A stretch of DNA of 25,661 bases from Bacteroidaceae bacterium. GTDB taxonomy: Bacteria > Bacteroidota > Bacteroidia > Bacteroidales > Bacteroidaceae. Where the stretch lies: assembly GCA_028707655.1 (NCBI GenBank), contig JAQWAN010000002.1, positions 1 through 25,661 of the forward strand, read 5' to 3'. Below the pieces are notes generated by a model, which was not told the origin of the DNA, did no database searches, and worked only from the letters and a program-made list of their open reading frames with translations. Within the stretch, counting starts at the first letter, position 1. Every line of letters begins with the position of its first letter. The translations under genes and the position numbers were made by a program. This document shows, one piece after another, positions 8,111 through 15,957 of the stretch.

Positions 8111-9151
8111 CTATTCTTCAGCTACTAGTAATTCGGTATAGGCTTCGAGCGCTTTTTCAAACTGTGCCACGGCCTCTTCCAAGGTGCCAGTAAACTCGCC
8201 ACCCGAAGCATTTAAGTGCCCTCCACCATTGAAATAGGTACCAGCCACTTGGTTGCATGGGAAGGAACCCACAGAGCGTAAAGAGATCTTAATCATCCCC
8301 TGCTCTTTATCCTCTCTAAAGAAAGCCGAGAAGCGAATGCCAGACACGGAAAGGGGTAGGTTTACAAATCCTTCGGCATCTCCCTTTATAAAGTTAAATT
8401 GCTCCTGTTCCTCCTGTGAGAAGGTCATTAGAGCTGCATGTACATCGGAATAAACTTTTAATTTTTTATATAGCATAAAACCCATCAAACGGATTCTATT
8501 CTCGGAATAGTTATTAAAGACACGGCGATAGATATCATCTTTATCAATTCCTTTTTTCAACAGACGACCGATGATGAAATAGATATCTTCGCGATTAGAG
8601 TTATAGGTAAAAGAGCCCATATCTGTCATCATACCGGTATAGATACACTCCGCTGCTTCTTTGGATAGCAGATCGTAAAAGCCCATTCGACAAATCAATC
8701 GAAACACCAGTTCTGACGTGGAGGATATCTCGGGATGAGAAATCATTATCTCACAAAAATCGGTTGGATTTAAATGATGGTCAACCAATAGCTTACGGGC
8801 AGAAGAGGCTTCTACCAATTTACCTAAGTCGCCAATACGTTTTAAATCGTTGAAATCGAAACAACAGATTACATCGGCTGCATCTATTAATTGTTGGGAG
8901 AAATCGGGATATTTATTATACAGCACCACCTCTTTTATGGCAGGCATCCAAGACAAAAAAGAGGCATATTCATTCGGCACAATAACCGTCACCTCTTTGT
9001 GCATCTCATGGAGCACATGCAGCATACCTAAAGAGGAGCCTAATGCATCGCCGTCGGGGGATAAGTGCGAGACAATAACCACTCTTTTAGCCTTATCGAA
9101 CCATTTTGCGCAATGATCAATTTTTTCTTGTTCTATTATTTTTGATAGCAT
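8111..9151 (-). CDS. DHH-family phosphoesterase, NrnA-like (oligoribonuclease/pAp phosphatase)
   Basis: This 346-aa protein has the DHH and DHHA1 domains. Metal-binding motifs are SHLSPDGDALGSS (His29, Asp33, Asp35), CFDFND (Asp99), and the signature VDHH (Asp124-His125-His126). The DHHA1 substrate motif GGGHLNASGG is near residue 310. Length and motif order fit the NrnA/MgpA group, which degrades nano-RNAs and often dephosphorylates 3'-phosphoadenosine-5'-phosphate. A c-di-AMP/pApA phosphodiesterase role (GdpP-like without membrane or PAS parts) is an alternative. It starts 28 bp after comEC. A TATTTTTG box at 9170-9177 could be a weak internal promoter. Confidence 0.88.
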   Translation of the reverse strand: MLSKIIEQEKIDHCAKWFDKAKRVVIVSHLSPDGDALGSSLGMLHVLHEMHKEVTVIVPNEYASFLSWMPAIKEVVLYNKYPDFSQQLIDAADVICCFDFNDLKRIGDLGKLVEASSARKLLVDHHLNPTDFCEIMISHPEISSTSELVFRLICRMGFYDLLSKEAAECIYTGMMTDMGSFTYNSNREDIYFIIGRLLKKGIDKDDIYRRVFNNYSENRIRLMGFMLYKKLKVYSDVHAALMTFSQEEQEQFNFIKGDAEGFVNLPLSVSGIRFSAFFREDKEQGMIKISLRSVGSFPCNQVAGTYFNGGGHLNASGGEFTGTLEEAVAQFEKALEAYTELLVAEE

Positions 9152-9179
9152 AGTTTCTATTTTACCTTACAAAAATACA

Positions 9180-11267
9180 CTATTTATTTAGAGTAAGAGA
9201 ATGTATGCCTAACTTTTTCACAGAAAAGGCTCCCGAGTCACGGAGACTAACCCATTGAATACCTAAGTTATCGCACGTTTTTTCCAATAAAGAGATGGCA
9301 TAGCGAGATAGGGAGGCGTCTAACACCACATAACGAATGGTAAACAACGCAGTGAGTGCTTTGAGTTTGCCTTTATATCCCTTGCAAATATATAAATAGT
9401 CTATATGCAACGGATGACTGGCCTTTTTATGCAACCATCTATCGTTGTGCCACACTGCAAACACCTGCTGCCCAAAGGCCACTATATCTGGATGTCGAAC
9501 CAAATCGGCATCCAGCAAAGGAGCACCCTTCTGCAGGTGTTGGGGGTAACTAACACCACTATGGTCACAAAAGGCATAGGCACTTCTACACCAATTAGTG
9601 GTATCGCTTTTGGCATCGATATACCATACGTACGATTGCGTTGGGGAGGCAATAAAATGAATAGCTGGACATTTCTGCACGGCATAAAAATAGGCCATTG
9701 GCTTTACAACAGGGGAGGAAAAATAGCGGGAGCAGTAAAACAAAAGGGTACAACAACTAGCAACAAAGAGCAGTTTATAACGACGAGCTTTAGGGATGAA
9801 ACGTGCAAAAGCCAACAGCAACAAGGCATACGATAAAAGAACATCGATTTTTGTAAAATGAAGTTGCACCGAATGACCTAAAGAGGCCACCCAAGTAATG
9901 GAATAGTTAAAGAAAGAGAGTAGCTTATCTAAAAGAGGAACTCCAAAAGCAACCAGCCTCGTAGAGATAGGCCACAACAGTAACACCAAAAAGGAGAGAT
10001 ACAGCACCACACTCAGCAAGGGAACGGCCACACAATTCGCGAGTAAAAAGAAGAGAGGGAATTTGGAAAAGTAGAAAAGAAGTAGGGGCAGCGTAAAGAG
10101 TTGAGCAGCAATAGAAAGGGCTATTATTTGCCATAGATAACGCAATAATAACGTTTTTGGTTTCCATAAAGGAGTGATGCGCGGCATAACGATGAGAATA
10201 GAAAAAACAGCTAAAAAGGATAATTGAAAGCCAACAGCATAGAGCGCGTACGGTTCGTACAGGAGCATAAAAAAGGCAGTGGCAGCTAAGGTGTTTACCG
10301 CAACACCTCTAGTAGAACAGATGGCACCAATAGTGAATAAAGAAAACATAATCACCGAACGAACAACAGAGGGAGAGAGCCCCGTGAAAAGGGCATAAAA
10401 ACCTAAAACAGCGAGGAGGACAACACTACGAAACAGTTTCATGTACCATCTATTCCCTAAAAAGCGTAGCAGTAAATATAAAAAACCAGCTAATATACCA
10501 ACATGTAGCCCGGAGATGGCCAATAGATGACTTACCCCTGCGGTAGAGAAATGCTCCTTCACCCTAGCACTTAGTTCTTGCCGATAACCTAGCGTAAGGG
10601 CCGAAAAGATAGCACGATTATCGTCGCTCAATGCCAACGAATGATAATGACGTACCAAATGGGCACGTGCTTTTCTAATCTCAACCCAAAGAGAACGGTT
10701 CCCGCTATCTTTTACCACGGTCCACTGCCCACGATAGATAACCCCCACGGCACTAATTCCTTTTCGATAGAGATAAGAGGCATAATCAAATGCATAGGGA
10801 TTACCCGCATTTTGGGGTGCAGAGAGGGTGCCATACCAGCGTATATGGTCGCCACAGCGTAATTGGGTGGTCAACGTATCTTTTACAATGTACACTACTG
10901 CCTTTCTATCCATCTGCTCTGCTCGTATGGAGTCAGCAAATGCAGTGAGCTGGAGGTAGCAACAAACACTGTTCTCCTTTATTTGGGGCACATCCATGAT
11001 CACGGCCTCATACAACATAGGTTTAGGCGAAAAGGAGAAATCGGTGTGCTTTCGGTGCAGCACCACAAGCAACATACCAACAGCAACAAAGAAAAGTGGC
11101 AAAAGCCAACCAAAGTGGCGACGAGAAAAGAGCATGCCAAGTGCGGAAAGAAAGAGGCCGAAAAATAGGATTGGGAGGGGGATAAGAATAGTATCGCTTA
11201 GTACAATACCTAGAATAAGCGGAAGTACTAAACGAAGAAAAGGGTATCTATGCAGATCGACCGGCAC
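9180..11267 (-). CDS. comEC: ComEC/Rec2-family DNA-uptake membrane protein
   Basis: This 695-aa membrane protein has an N-terminal hydrophobic segment, a DUF4131-like soluble region (about residues 80-190) and the Competence domain with many membrane spans (about 215-510). The hallmark SHLLAISGLHVG is at residues 246-257. Family members form the inner-membrane channel for single-stranded DNA in natural transformation. The C-terminal part (about residues 520-695) occupies the place of the usual metallo-beta-lactamase-like domain but shows no HxHxDH motif, so it lacks the apparent nuclease site or is strongly diverged. It is packed 13 bp after rpe. No other competence genes are in the window, so active transformation cannot be claimed. 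Confidence 0.87.
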   Translation of the reverse strand: MPVDLHRYPFLRLVLPLILGIVLSDTILIPLPILFFGLFLSALGMLFSRRHFGWLLPLFFVAVGMLLVVLHRKHTDFSFSPKPMLYEAVIMDVPQIKENSVCCYLQLTAFADSIRAEQMDRKAVVYIVKDTLTTQLRCGDHIRWYGTLSAPQNAGNPYAFDYASYLYRKGISAVGVIYRGQWTVVKDSGNRSLWVEIRKARAHLVRHYHSLALSDDNRAIFSALTLGYRQELSARVKEHFSTAGVSHLLAISGLHVGILAGFLYLLLRFLGNRWYMKLFRSVVLLAVLGFYALFTGLSPSVVRSVIMFSLFTIGAICSTRGVAVNTLAATAFFMLLYEPYALYAVGFQLSFLAVFSILIVMPRITPLWKPKTLLLRYLWQIIALSIAAQLFTLPLLLFYFSKFPLFFLLANCVAVPLLSVVLYLSFLVLLLWPISTRLVAFGVPLLDKLLSFFNYSITWVASLGHSVQLHFTKIDVLLSYALLLLAFARFIPKARRYKLLFVASCCTLLFYCSRYFSSPVVKPMAYFYAVQKCPAIHFIASPTQSYVWYIDAKSDTTNWCRSAYAFCDHSGVSYPQHLQKGAPLLDADLVRHPDIVAFGQQVFAVWHNDRWLHKKASHPLHIDYLYICKGYKGKLKALTALFTIRYVVLDASLSRYAISLLEKTCDNLGIQWVSLRDSGAFSVKKLGIHSLTLNK

Positions 11268-11280
11268 CTAGAGAGTGCTT

Positions 11281-11931
11281 TTAATGGCCCTTCAACGTGC
11301 TAATCATTTCTGTCGGATTGGGGGCAGAAAAAATAGCATTTCCTGCTACTAACACATCTGCACCAGCAGCAAACAAACGGGAGGCATTGGCTTGACAAAC
11401 ACCACCATCTACCTCAATTAAAGCAGTTGCATGTTGCTCATCTATCATTTTCCGGAGCTGTTTCACTTTCTCAATGGAATGCTCTATAAATTTTTGTCCA
11501 CCAAAGCCTGGATTAACACTCATAATCAACACAAGGTCCACCTCAGAGATAATATCGCTCAATAGATGAACAGGCGTAGAGGGGTTAATGGTTACCCCCG
11601 CTTTCATACCTGCTTCTTTTATCTGCTGAACCACACGATGAAGATGTATAACCGCTTCATAATGAACATTCATAACCGCAGCATTTAAAGCTTTTACCTC
11701 TGGGATAAATTTTTCTGGATGAACCACCATTAGATGAACATCTAATGGTTTCTCCGTTAATTGTGCCACATATTTCAAAACGGGAAATCCAAAAGAGATG
11801 TTTGGCACAAAGACACCATCCATAATGTCAATGTGTAACCAGTCAGCTTCACTTTGATTTAACATCTGCAAATCATCGGCAAGATGTGCAAAATCGGCGG
11901 ATAATAAAGAGGGAGAGATTAATCGATTCAT
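11281..11931 (-). CDS. rpe: ribulose-phosphate 3-epimerase
   Basis: This 216-aa TIM-barrel enzyme interconverts ribulose-5-phosphate and xylulose-5-phosphate in the pentose phosphate pathway. The full set of family residues is visible: Ser7 in SPSLLSADF, the metal ligands His33 and Asp35 in WLHIDIMDG, His66 in DVHLMV, the phosphate-side loop MSVNPGFGGQKF, and the catalytic/metal Asp175 in EVDGG. Length is normal. It is the first gene of the co-directional block reaching to 1552 and has a well-matched promoter at 11952-11982. Confidence 0.96.
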   Translation of the reverse strand: MNRLISPSLLSADFAHLADDLQMLNQSEADWLHIDIMDGVFVPNISFGFPVLKYVAQLTEKPLDVHLMVVHPEKFIPEVKALNAAVMNVHYEAVIHLHRVVQQIKEAGMKAGVTINPSTPVHLLSDIISEVDLVLIMSVNPGFGGQKFIEHSIEKVKQLRKMIDEQHATALIEVDGGVCQANASRLFAAGADVLVAGNAIFSAPNPTEMISTLKGH

Positions 11932-11951
11932 AAGGTTGTTCTTTTTCTAAA

Positions 11952-11982
11952 CAAATTTAATCGTTTTTTATTTAGAAACAAA
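11952..11982 (-). promoter_or_regulatory. Bacteroidetes-type promoter for rpe and downstream genes
   Basis: The minus strand carries TTTG (11979-11982), a 19-bp spacer, then TAAATTTG (11952-11959), which matches both consensus boxes. The predicted start near 11945 gives a leader of about 14 nt before the rpe ATG. The -33 box is only 9 bp after the stop of the 57-codon ORF. Confidence 0.75.
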
Positions 11983-11991
11983 CAAAAAGAA

Positions 11992-12165
11992 TTAGTTTAA
12001 AACGATTGGAGTTGTTTCACTCACCAATGAGATACTATCATAGTAGGTATGTGCAAAATCTTTTAAGAAAGATAAGGTGTCTTCGGAGGGCGTAAATATC
12101 TCATCAAAATTCGATGGTATTTGTTGTGATTCCTCACTAGAGACAGAAGTGTATACTTTTTTCAT
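11992..12165 (-). CDS. 57-aa uncharacterised small protein
   Basis: An ATG ORF starting MKKVYTS and ending PIVLN is 57 residues long and acidic overall, with no membrane segment or signal peptide. The middle reads FTPSEDTLSFLKDFAHTYYD, which should form one amphipathic helix preceded by a P-S-x-D/E cap. I have an impression of similar short proteins with a PSxxTxxFLxxF core near ECF sigma genes in Bacteroidales, but no function is attached to them. It lies between the 22-bp repeat array and the rpe promoter. No consensus promoter is visible directly upstream: TTTG is present near 12221, but its -7 partner is poor. Non-random composition and an ATG start favour a real gene; a chance ORF remains possible. 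Confidence 0.55.
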   Translation of the reverse strand: MKKVYTSVSSEESQQIPSNFDEIFTPSEDTLSFLKDFAHTYYDSISLVSETTPIVLN

Positions 12166-12242
12166 AGGCCTATTATATTAGATGATACAGTAATAACGAA
12201 TAGCTACATCATTTAGTATACAAACCATCTGTTTTTTAGACT

Positions 12243-12258
12243 GGTAGTCACGACTACC
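12243..12258. repeat. 16-bp palindrome at the end of the repeat array
   Basis: The sequence GGTAGTCACGACTACC is an inverted repeat (7-bp arms, 2-bp centre). The right arm is the first GACTACC of the tandem array; the left arm is its only inverted copy. It could be a boundary hairpin or a two-fold protein site. Confidence 0.75.
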
Positions 12259-12360
12259 CAACTGTTTCACCGTGACTACCTAACTGTTTCACCACGACTA
12301 CCTAACTGTTTCACCACGACTACCTAACTGTTTCACCGCGACTACCCAATTCGTTTACTG
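12251..12360. repeat. 22-bp tandem direct repeat array (four good copies plus one decayed)
   Basis: Units begin at 12251, 12273, 12295 and 12317. Each reads approximately CGACTACCTAACTGTTTCAC plus CA or CG, with changes at only a few positions. A fifth unit (12339-12360) keeps CGACTACCCAA and then decays. No spacers separate the copies, so this is not CRISPR. The 22-bp period is not a multiple of three, and the array is not within a coding frame. It could be a dispersed intergenic repeat, a MITE-like remnant, or an iteron-like binding array. Confidence 0.92.
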
Positions 12361-12372
12361 CAGGAGAATAAA

Positions 12373-12401
12373 AAAAGCAGTGCTTTGTTAGCACTGCTTT
12401 T
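12373..12401 (-). terminator. intrinsic terminator of the ECF sigma gene
   Basis: A perfect 11-bp stem (12373-12383 AAAAGCAGTGC with 12391-12401) has a 7-nt loop. On the minus strand it is followed by a run of T (12370-12376 complement). It lies 43 bp past the stop of the sigma gene. Confidence 0.88.
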
Positions 12402-12443
12402 CAGTTATATCTATTTATTGGAGAGAAGAACATTCTACATGTT

Positions 12444-13037
12444 CTAGTCTAAAGTCAAAACCATCTGTCGGTCTACTGCTATTTTCCTTAAGTTTAAAAC
12501 AGCATATCGCATCCTTCCTAAGGCTGTGTTGATACTTACATCACAACGCTCAGCAATCTCCTTAAAGCTCAAATCTTGGTAAAAACGCATGGTGATAACC
12601 TCACGTTGATTCTCAGGCAAAAGAGTCATCAGCTCTCTAACATCACTTAAAATCTGCTTTGTGATTAGCTCATGCTCTATGTTTTCTGCACAAAGATGAT
12701 AATTGTTCAGCAAATCGGCATCGTAATCATCATTTGAGATCACATTCTTTGTCTTAATCTGTCGGAAATGGTCTATTATAAGATTGTGGGCAATACGCAT
12801 TAACCATGCTGAAAATTTACCATTATCAACATAACGTCCTTGACGAATCGTCATTATAGCTTTTACAAATGTCTCTTGAAATATATCCTCTGCTAATTCG
12901 GTATTCTTTACCGTATAAAACACATAAGAATAGAGTTTATTCTTATATCGTTTCAAAAGAACATCGAATGCATCATTACTTCCTTTCTGATACAAATAGA
13001 CTAATTCCATATCAGTCTTATTTTGTAAATTTCTCAT
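12444..13037 (-). CDS. ECF-subfamily RNA polymerase sigma factor
   Basis: This 197-aa protein holds only sigma regions 2 and 4, as in ECF sigmas. Region 2 includes AEDIFQETFVKAI and the DNA-melting/-10 recognition part GKFSAWLMRIAHNLIIDHFR (about residues 48-92). Region 4 is a helix-turn-helix at about residues 139-186, with LPENQREVITMRFYQDLSFKEIAERCDVS. No anti-sigma gene is adjacent; the gene is monocistronic, closed by its own terminator, and preceded by 137 bp without a clear TAnnTTTG promoter. In that upstream stretch I see only AT-rich DNA. The regulon cannot be inferred from the sequence. Confidence 0.92.
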   Translation of the reverse strand: MRNLQNKTDMELVYLYQKGSNDAFDVLLKRYKNKLYSYVFYTVKNTELAEDIFQETFVKAIMTIRQGRYVDNGKFSAWLMRIAHNLIIDHFRQIKTKNVISNDDYDADLLNNYHLCAENIEHELITKQILSDVRELMTLLPENQREVITMRFYQDLSFKEIAERCDVSINTALGRMRYAVLNLRKIAVDRQMVLTLD

Positions 13038-13174
13038 TCTTTATTAAATTTGGTTTAAGTAATGATTTGCTATAGGCTGTTTTTTTGTAGGTGAATAAAT
13101 GTTGAGAACCACAAAGCAACTTAATATTTTTCAGAAATAAAAGAAAAAGAGAAAAATAATTGTTAATATCTTTA

Positions 13175-14155
13175 TTATTTTGCAAATAATCCATCTTTCA
13201 AACGATAACCGCGTAAGAAATCGGCTATAAACATCTTTTTCTTTCCAGTCATCTGCAACTCTTTTACATTAATAAAGCCATCGGTGGTTGCAATATGCAA
13301 AAAGGTTTTGCCATCGGACAAGATGGTGCCACATGGATAGGAATGTTCCTTAAGCAACTGCTCTACCTGATAGATCTTTACAACAACACCCTTTTCTCCT
13401 GGTAAAAAGAAAGTTGTCCACGAAGCAGGATAGGGAGAGAGCCCACGTACCAAATTATAGATAGACAGCGTGCTGTTTTCCCAATGGATACAACAGGTAT
13501 ATTTAAAGATTTTTGGAGCAGGTTTTAATACCGTATCCTTTACCAATCTCTCCTGTGGTATAGCTACCACAGATTCGTTTAATATTGCCTCTACTGTTTC
13601 CAAAACTAATTGTCCACCGAGCAGCATCAACTTATCGTATACCACACCAACATTGTCGGTTAGTGCAATAGGCACTGCAACTTGTTGAATAATCTCACCT
13701 GTATCAATCTCGTGCTTTAAGAAAAAGGTAGTGATGCCGGTTTCTTTTTCACCATTAATAACCGCCCAATTGATAGGAGCAGCTCCACGATATTGTGGCA
13801 ATAAAGAGGCGTGCAGATTAAAGGTTCCTAGTTTTGGCATGTTCCACACAATCTCGGGCAACATTCTAAAGGCAACAACAATCTGTAAGTTAGCATTAAG
13901 CGCGCGCAACTCATCCACAAACGATGGGTCTTTTAAATTAGTGGGTTGCAACACCTTTAAACCATTAGACACCGCAAACTCTTTTACGGGTGAGGGAGAT
14001 AAAATGCTACCATGGCGACCTATTGGCTTATCTGGAACCGTTACCACACCTACTACATTATAACCACCCGTAACGAGTTGCTTTAAACTCTCTACTGCAA
14101 ATTCGGGCGTACCCATATATACTATACGTAAATCTTCTTTTCTCATAACTCGCAT
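13175..14155 (-). CDS. fmt: methionyl-tRNA formyltransferase
   Basis: This 326-aa enzyme transfers a formyl group from 10-formyl-THF to Met-tRNAfMet for translation initiation. The catalytic triad is clear: Asn113 and His115 in FNLHASLLPQYRGAAPINWA, and Asp151 in HEIDTGEI (numbering from 14155). The C-terminal OB-like tRNA-binding domain begins near residue 215. Two in-frame ATGs exist. The one at 14155 touches the upstream stop (TAAATG), while the one at 14146 (MRKEDLRIVYMGTP) is closer to the usual family start. Either is possible. It is the last gene of the tsaC operon and depends on the folate pathway that also involves the thyA/folA pair at the other end of the window. Confidence 0.96.
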   Translation of the reverse strand: MRVMRKEDLRIVYMGTPEFAVESLKQLVTGGYNVVGVVTVPDKPIGRHGSILSPSPVKEFAVSNGLKVLQPTNLKDPSFVDELRALNANLQIVVAFRMLPEIVWNMPKLGTFNLHASLLPQYRGAAPINWAVINGEKETGITTFFLKHEIDTGEIIQQVAVPIALTDNVGVVYDKLMLLGGQLVLETVEAILNESVVAIPQERLVKDTVLKPAPKIFKYTCCIHWENSTLSIYNLVRGLSPYPASWTTFFLPGEKGVVVKIYQVEQLLKEHSYPCGTILSDGKTFLHIATTDGFINVKELQMTGKKKMFIADFLRGYRLKDGLFAK

Positions 14156-15949
14156 TTATTCCTCTGAAAAACGTACTAAAACCTGACGATAGGTATTAAA
14201 AATTTTTGATTTAGACACAAAGCCTAAATATTTGCCCTGTCTGTCAATAACAGGTAGATTCCAAGCTTTGGTATCATCAAACTTACGCATCACAACATCC
14301 ATCGGCTCATCAATAAGGAGTTTAGCTGGTGGAGAGGACATTAATTTATTTACTTTAAATCGATGATACAGTTCCTGTCTAAACATTATATTTCGAATAT
14401 CATCTAAGATTACAATTCCTAACAACACTTGATTCTCATCTACCACAGGAAAAAGGTTACGATGCGACTTAGAAATAGCTGTCACCAACTCGCCCAAATC
14501 CATCTCTGGATGAACCAATTGAAAATCGGTTTCTACCACATTCTCCACCTTCATCAAGGTGAGCACGGTTTTATCTTTATGATGAGTCAATAGTTCACCC
14601 TTTTTAGCTAAACGCATGGAATAGATACTATGGGGCTCAAAAATGATAATTGTTAGATAGGAGCAGATAGAGACAATCATTAGTGGTAAAAAGAGGTCGT
14701 AACCACCGGTTAATTCCGCAATTAGAAAAATACCGGTTAGCGGTGCGTGCATCACACCCGACATCAGTCCTGCCATCCCCATTAAAGCGAAATTCTTCTC
14801 TGGTAAACCTGGACCAAGATTCCATTGATTCAAGAATTGAGAGAAAACGAAGCCACCAACACAGCCTAAAAAGAGGGTAGGCGCAAACAAACCACCACAA
14901 CCACCACCACTGGTAGTAGCAGAGGTAGCAAACACCTTGAAGATGATGACAAAAGAGAAATAGACTAAGATCAATTTGTCGGAGCCATAAAAAAAAGAGT
15001 TGTTCATGGCAGAACTCCAATCGGAGCTACTACCATTTATTAATAGGCTAATGGTGTCATACCCCTCTCCGTAGAGCGATGGAAATAAAAAGATTAAAGC
15101 ACTCAACATTAATCCACCAATCAGCAATTTCATATAGGGATTGGAATGCTTACGAAACATATTCTCCGTGGAGTTCGTTGCACGCGTAAAATAGAGCGAT
15201 AATAAGCCACAAAACACCCCTAGTAGAATGACATATGGAATACGCTCCATCATGAAATGATTGTCGAGGTGAAACTTAAACATGGCTTTTGTACCGAGTG
15301 TAAGGTAAGAAACCGAAGCAGCTGTAACACACGATATGAGCAGCGGCATCAGCGAGGCCATTGTTAAATCAATCATCAACACCTCTAAGGTAAACACCAA
15401 TCCAGCAATCGGAGCTTTAAAGATACCACTAATAGCACCTGCCGCACCACAGCCTACCAATAGCATCAAGGTTTTGTGGTCCATCTTAAACGCACTTCCT
15501 AGGTTAGAGCCAATGGCAGAACCAGTCAGTACAATAGGCGACTCAGCACCTACAGATCCTCCAAAACCAATGGTGATGGCACTAGCAAAGACAGAAGAAT
15601 ATATGTTATGGCGTTTAATTCTCCCCTGTCGACGAGAAATAGAATACAAGATTTTTGTTACACCATGTCCTATATCATCTCTTACGATATAGCGAATAAA
15701 CAACCCGGTTAGAAAGATACCAATTACAGGATAGACTAGATAAAGATAATTTTCATGTGTGGTATCAAACTGAGAGGTCAAAAAGTATTCTATAGCTAGA
15801 ATCATTTTCTTTAATAGAAGAGCAGCTAAAGCTGTTAAAACACCTACAACAAAACTAAGGATTAAGATAAACTGCCTTTCTTTGATATGCTCTTCTCTCC
15901 ATAAAATAAAACGATGCATGAGAGATAATGATTTTGTTTTAGTATTCAT
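14156..15949 (-). CDS. ClC-family chloride channel/antiporter with C-terminal CBS pair
   Basis: This 597-aa protein has a ClC membrane domain (about residues 25-450) and two CBS domains (about 465-590) that usually bind adenine nucleotides. ClC signatures: GSVGAESP with gating Glu136, GIFKAP, GLFAPTLF, and SIYS with the likely pore Tyr. Two positions differ from the E. coli antiporter. The selectivity motif GSGIP reads GHGVT, and the residue after Glu189 is Val190 where ClC-ec1 has the internal proton glutamate Glu203. This may indicate channel-type or altered coupling. The alignment is by eye. It is packed between the glycosyl-phosphate transferase (8 bp) and fmt (no gap). Confidence 0.92.
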   Translation of the reverse strand: MNTKTKSLSLMHRFILWREEHIKERQFILILSFVVGVLTALAALLLKKMILAIEYFLTSQFDTTHENYLYLVYPVIGIFLTGLFIRYIVRDDIGHGVTKILYSISRRQGRIKRHNIYSSVFASAITIGFGGSVGAESPIVLTGSAIGSNLGSAFKMDHKTLMLLVGCGAAGAISGIFKAPIAGLVFTLEVLMIDLTMASLMPLLISCVTAASVSYLTLGTKAMFKFHLDNHFMMERIPYVILLGVFCGLLSLYFTRATNSTENMFRKHSNPYMKLLIGGLMLSALIFLFPSLYGEGYDTISLLINGSSSDWSSAMNNSFFYGSDKLILVYFSFVIIFKVFATSATTSGGGCGGLFAPTLFLGCVGGFVFSQFLNQWNLGPGLPEKNFALMGMAGLMSGVMHAPLTGIFLIAELTGGYDLFLPLMIVSICSYLTIIIFEPHSIYSMRLAKKGELLTHHKDKTVLTLMKVENVVETDFQLVHPEMDLGELVTAISKSHRNLFPVVDENQVLLGIVILDDIRNIMFRQELYHRFKVNKLMSSPPAKLLIDEPMDVVMRKFDDTKAWNLPVIDRQGKYLGFVSKSKIFNTYRQVLVRFSEE

Positions 15950-15957
15950 ATATATAT

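Noticed and set aside
9405..9836. 143-codon plus-strand ORF inside the comEC region
   Set aside because: It is antisense to the C-terminal part of the ComEC gene, which has clear family motifs; the antisense translation has no recognisable domain and unnatural composition.
12251..12360. Possible CRISPR array
   Set aside because: The 22-bp units are directly adjacent with no unique spacers, and there are no cas genes nearby; the Cas4-like nuclease core at 1552-4941 belongs to a Dna2-like helicase.
13154..13180. AT-only inverted repeat (AAATAAT/ATTATTT) at the end of fmt as a terminator
   Set aside because: The stem has no G-C pair and overlaps the fmt stop codon; such pairing is expected by chance in AT-rich DNA.
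14637..15020. 127-codon minus-strand ORF rich in Trp, Cys and Phe
   Set aside because: It lies in another frame of the ClC gene, which has conserved motifs across this stretch; the composition is typical of an out-of-frame read of membrane-protein DNA.
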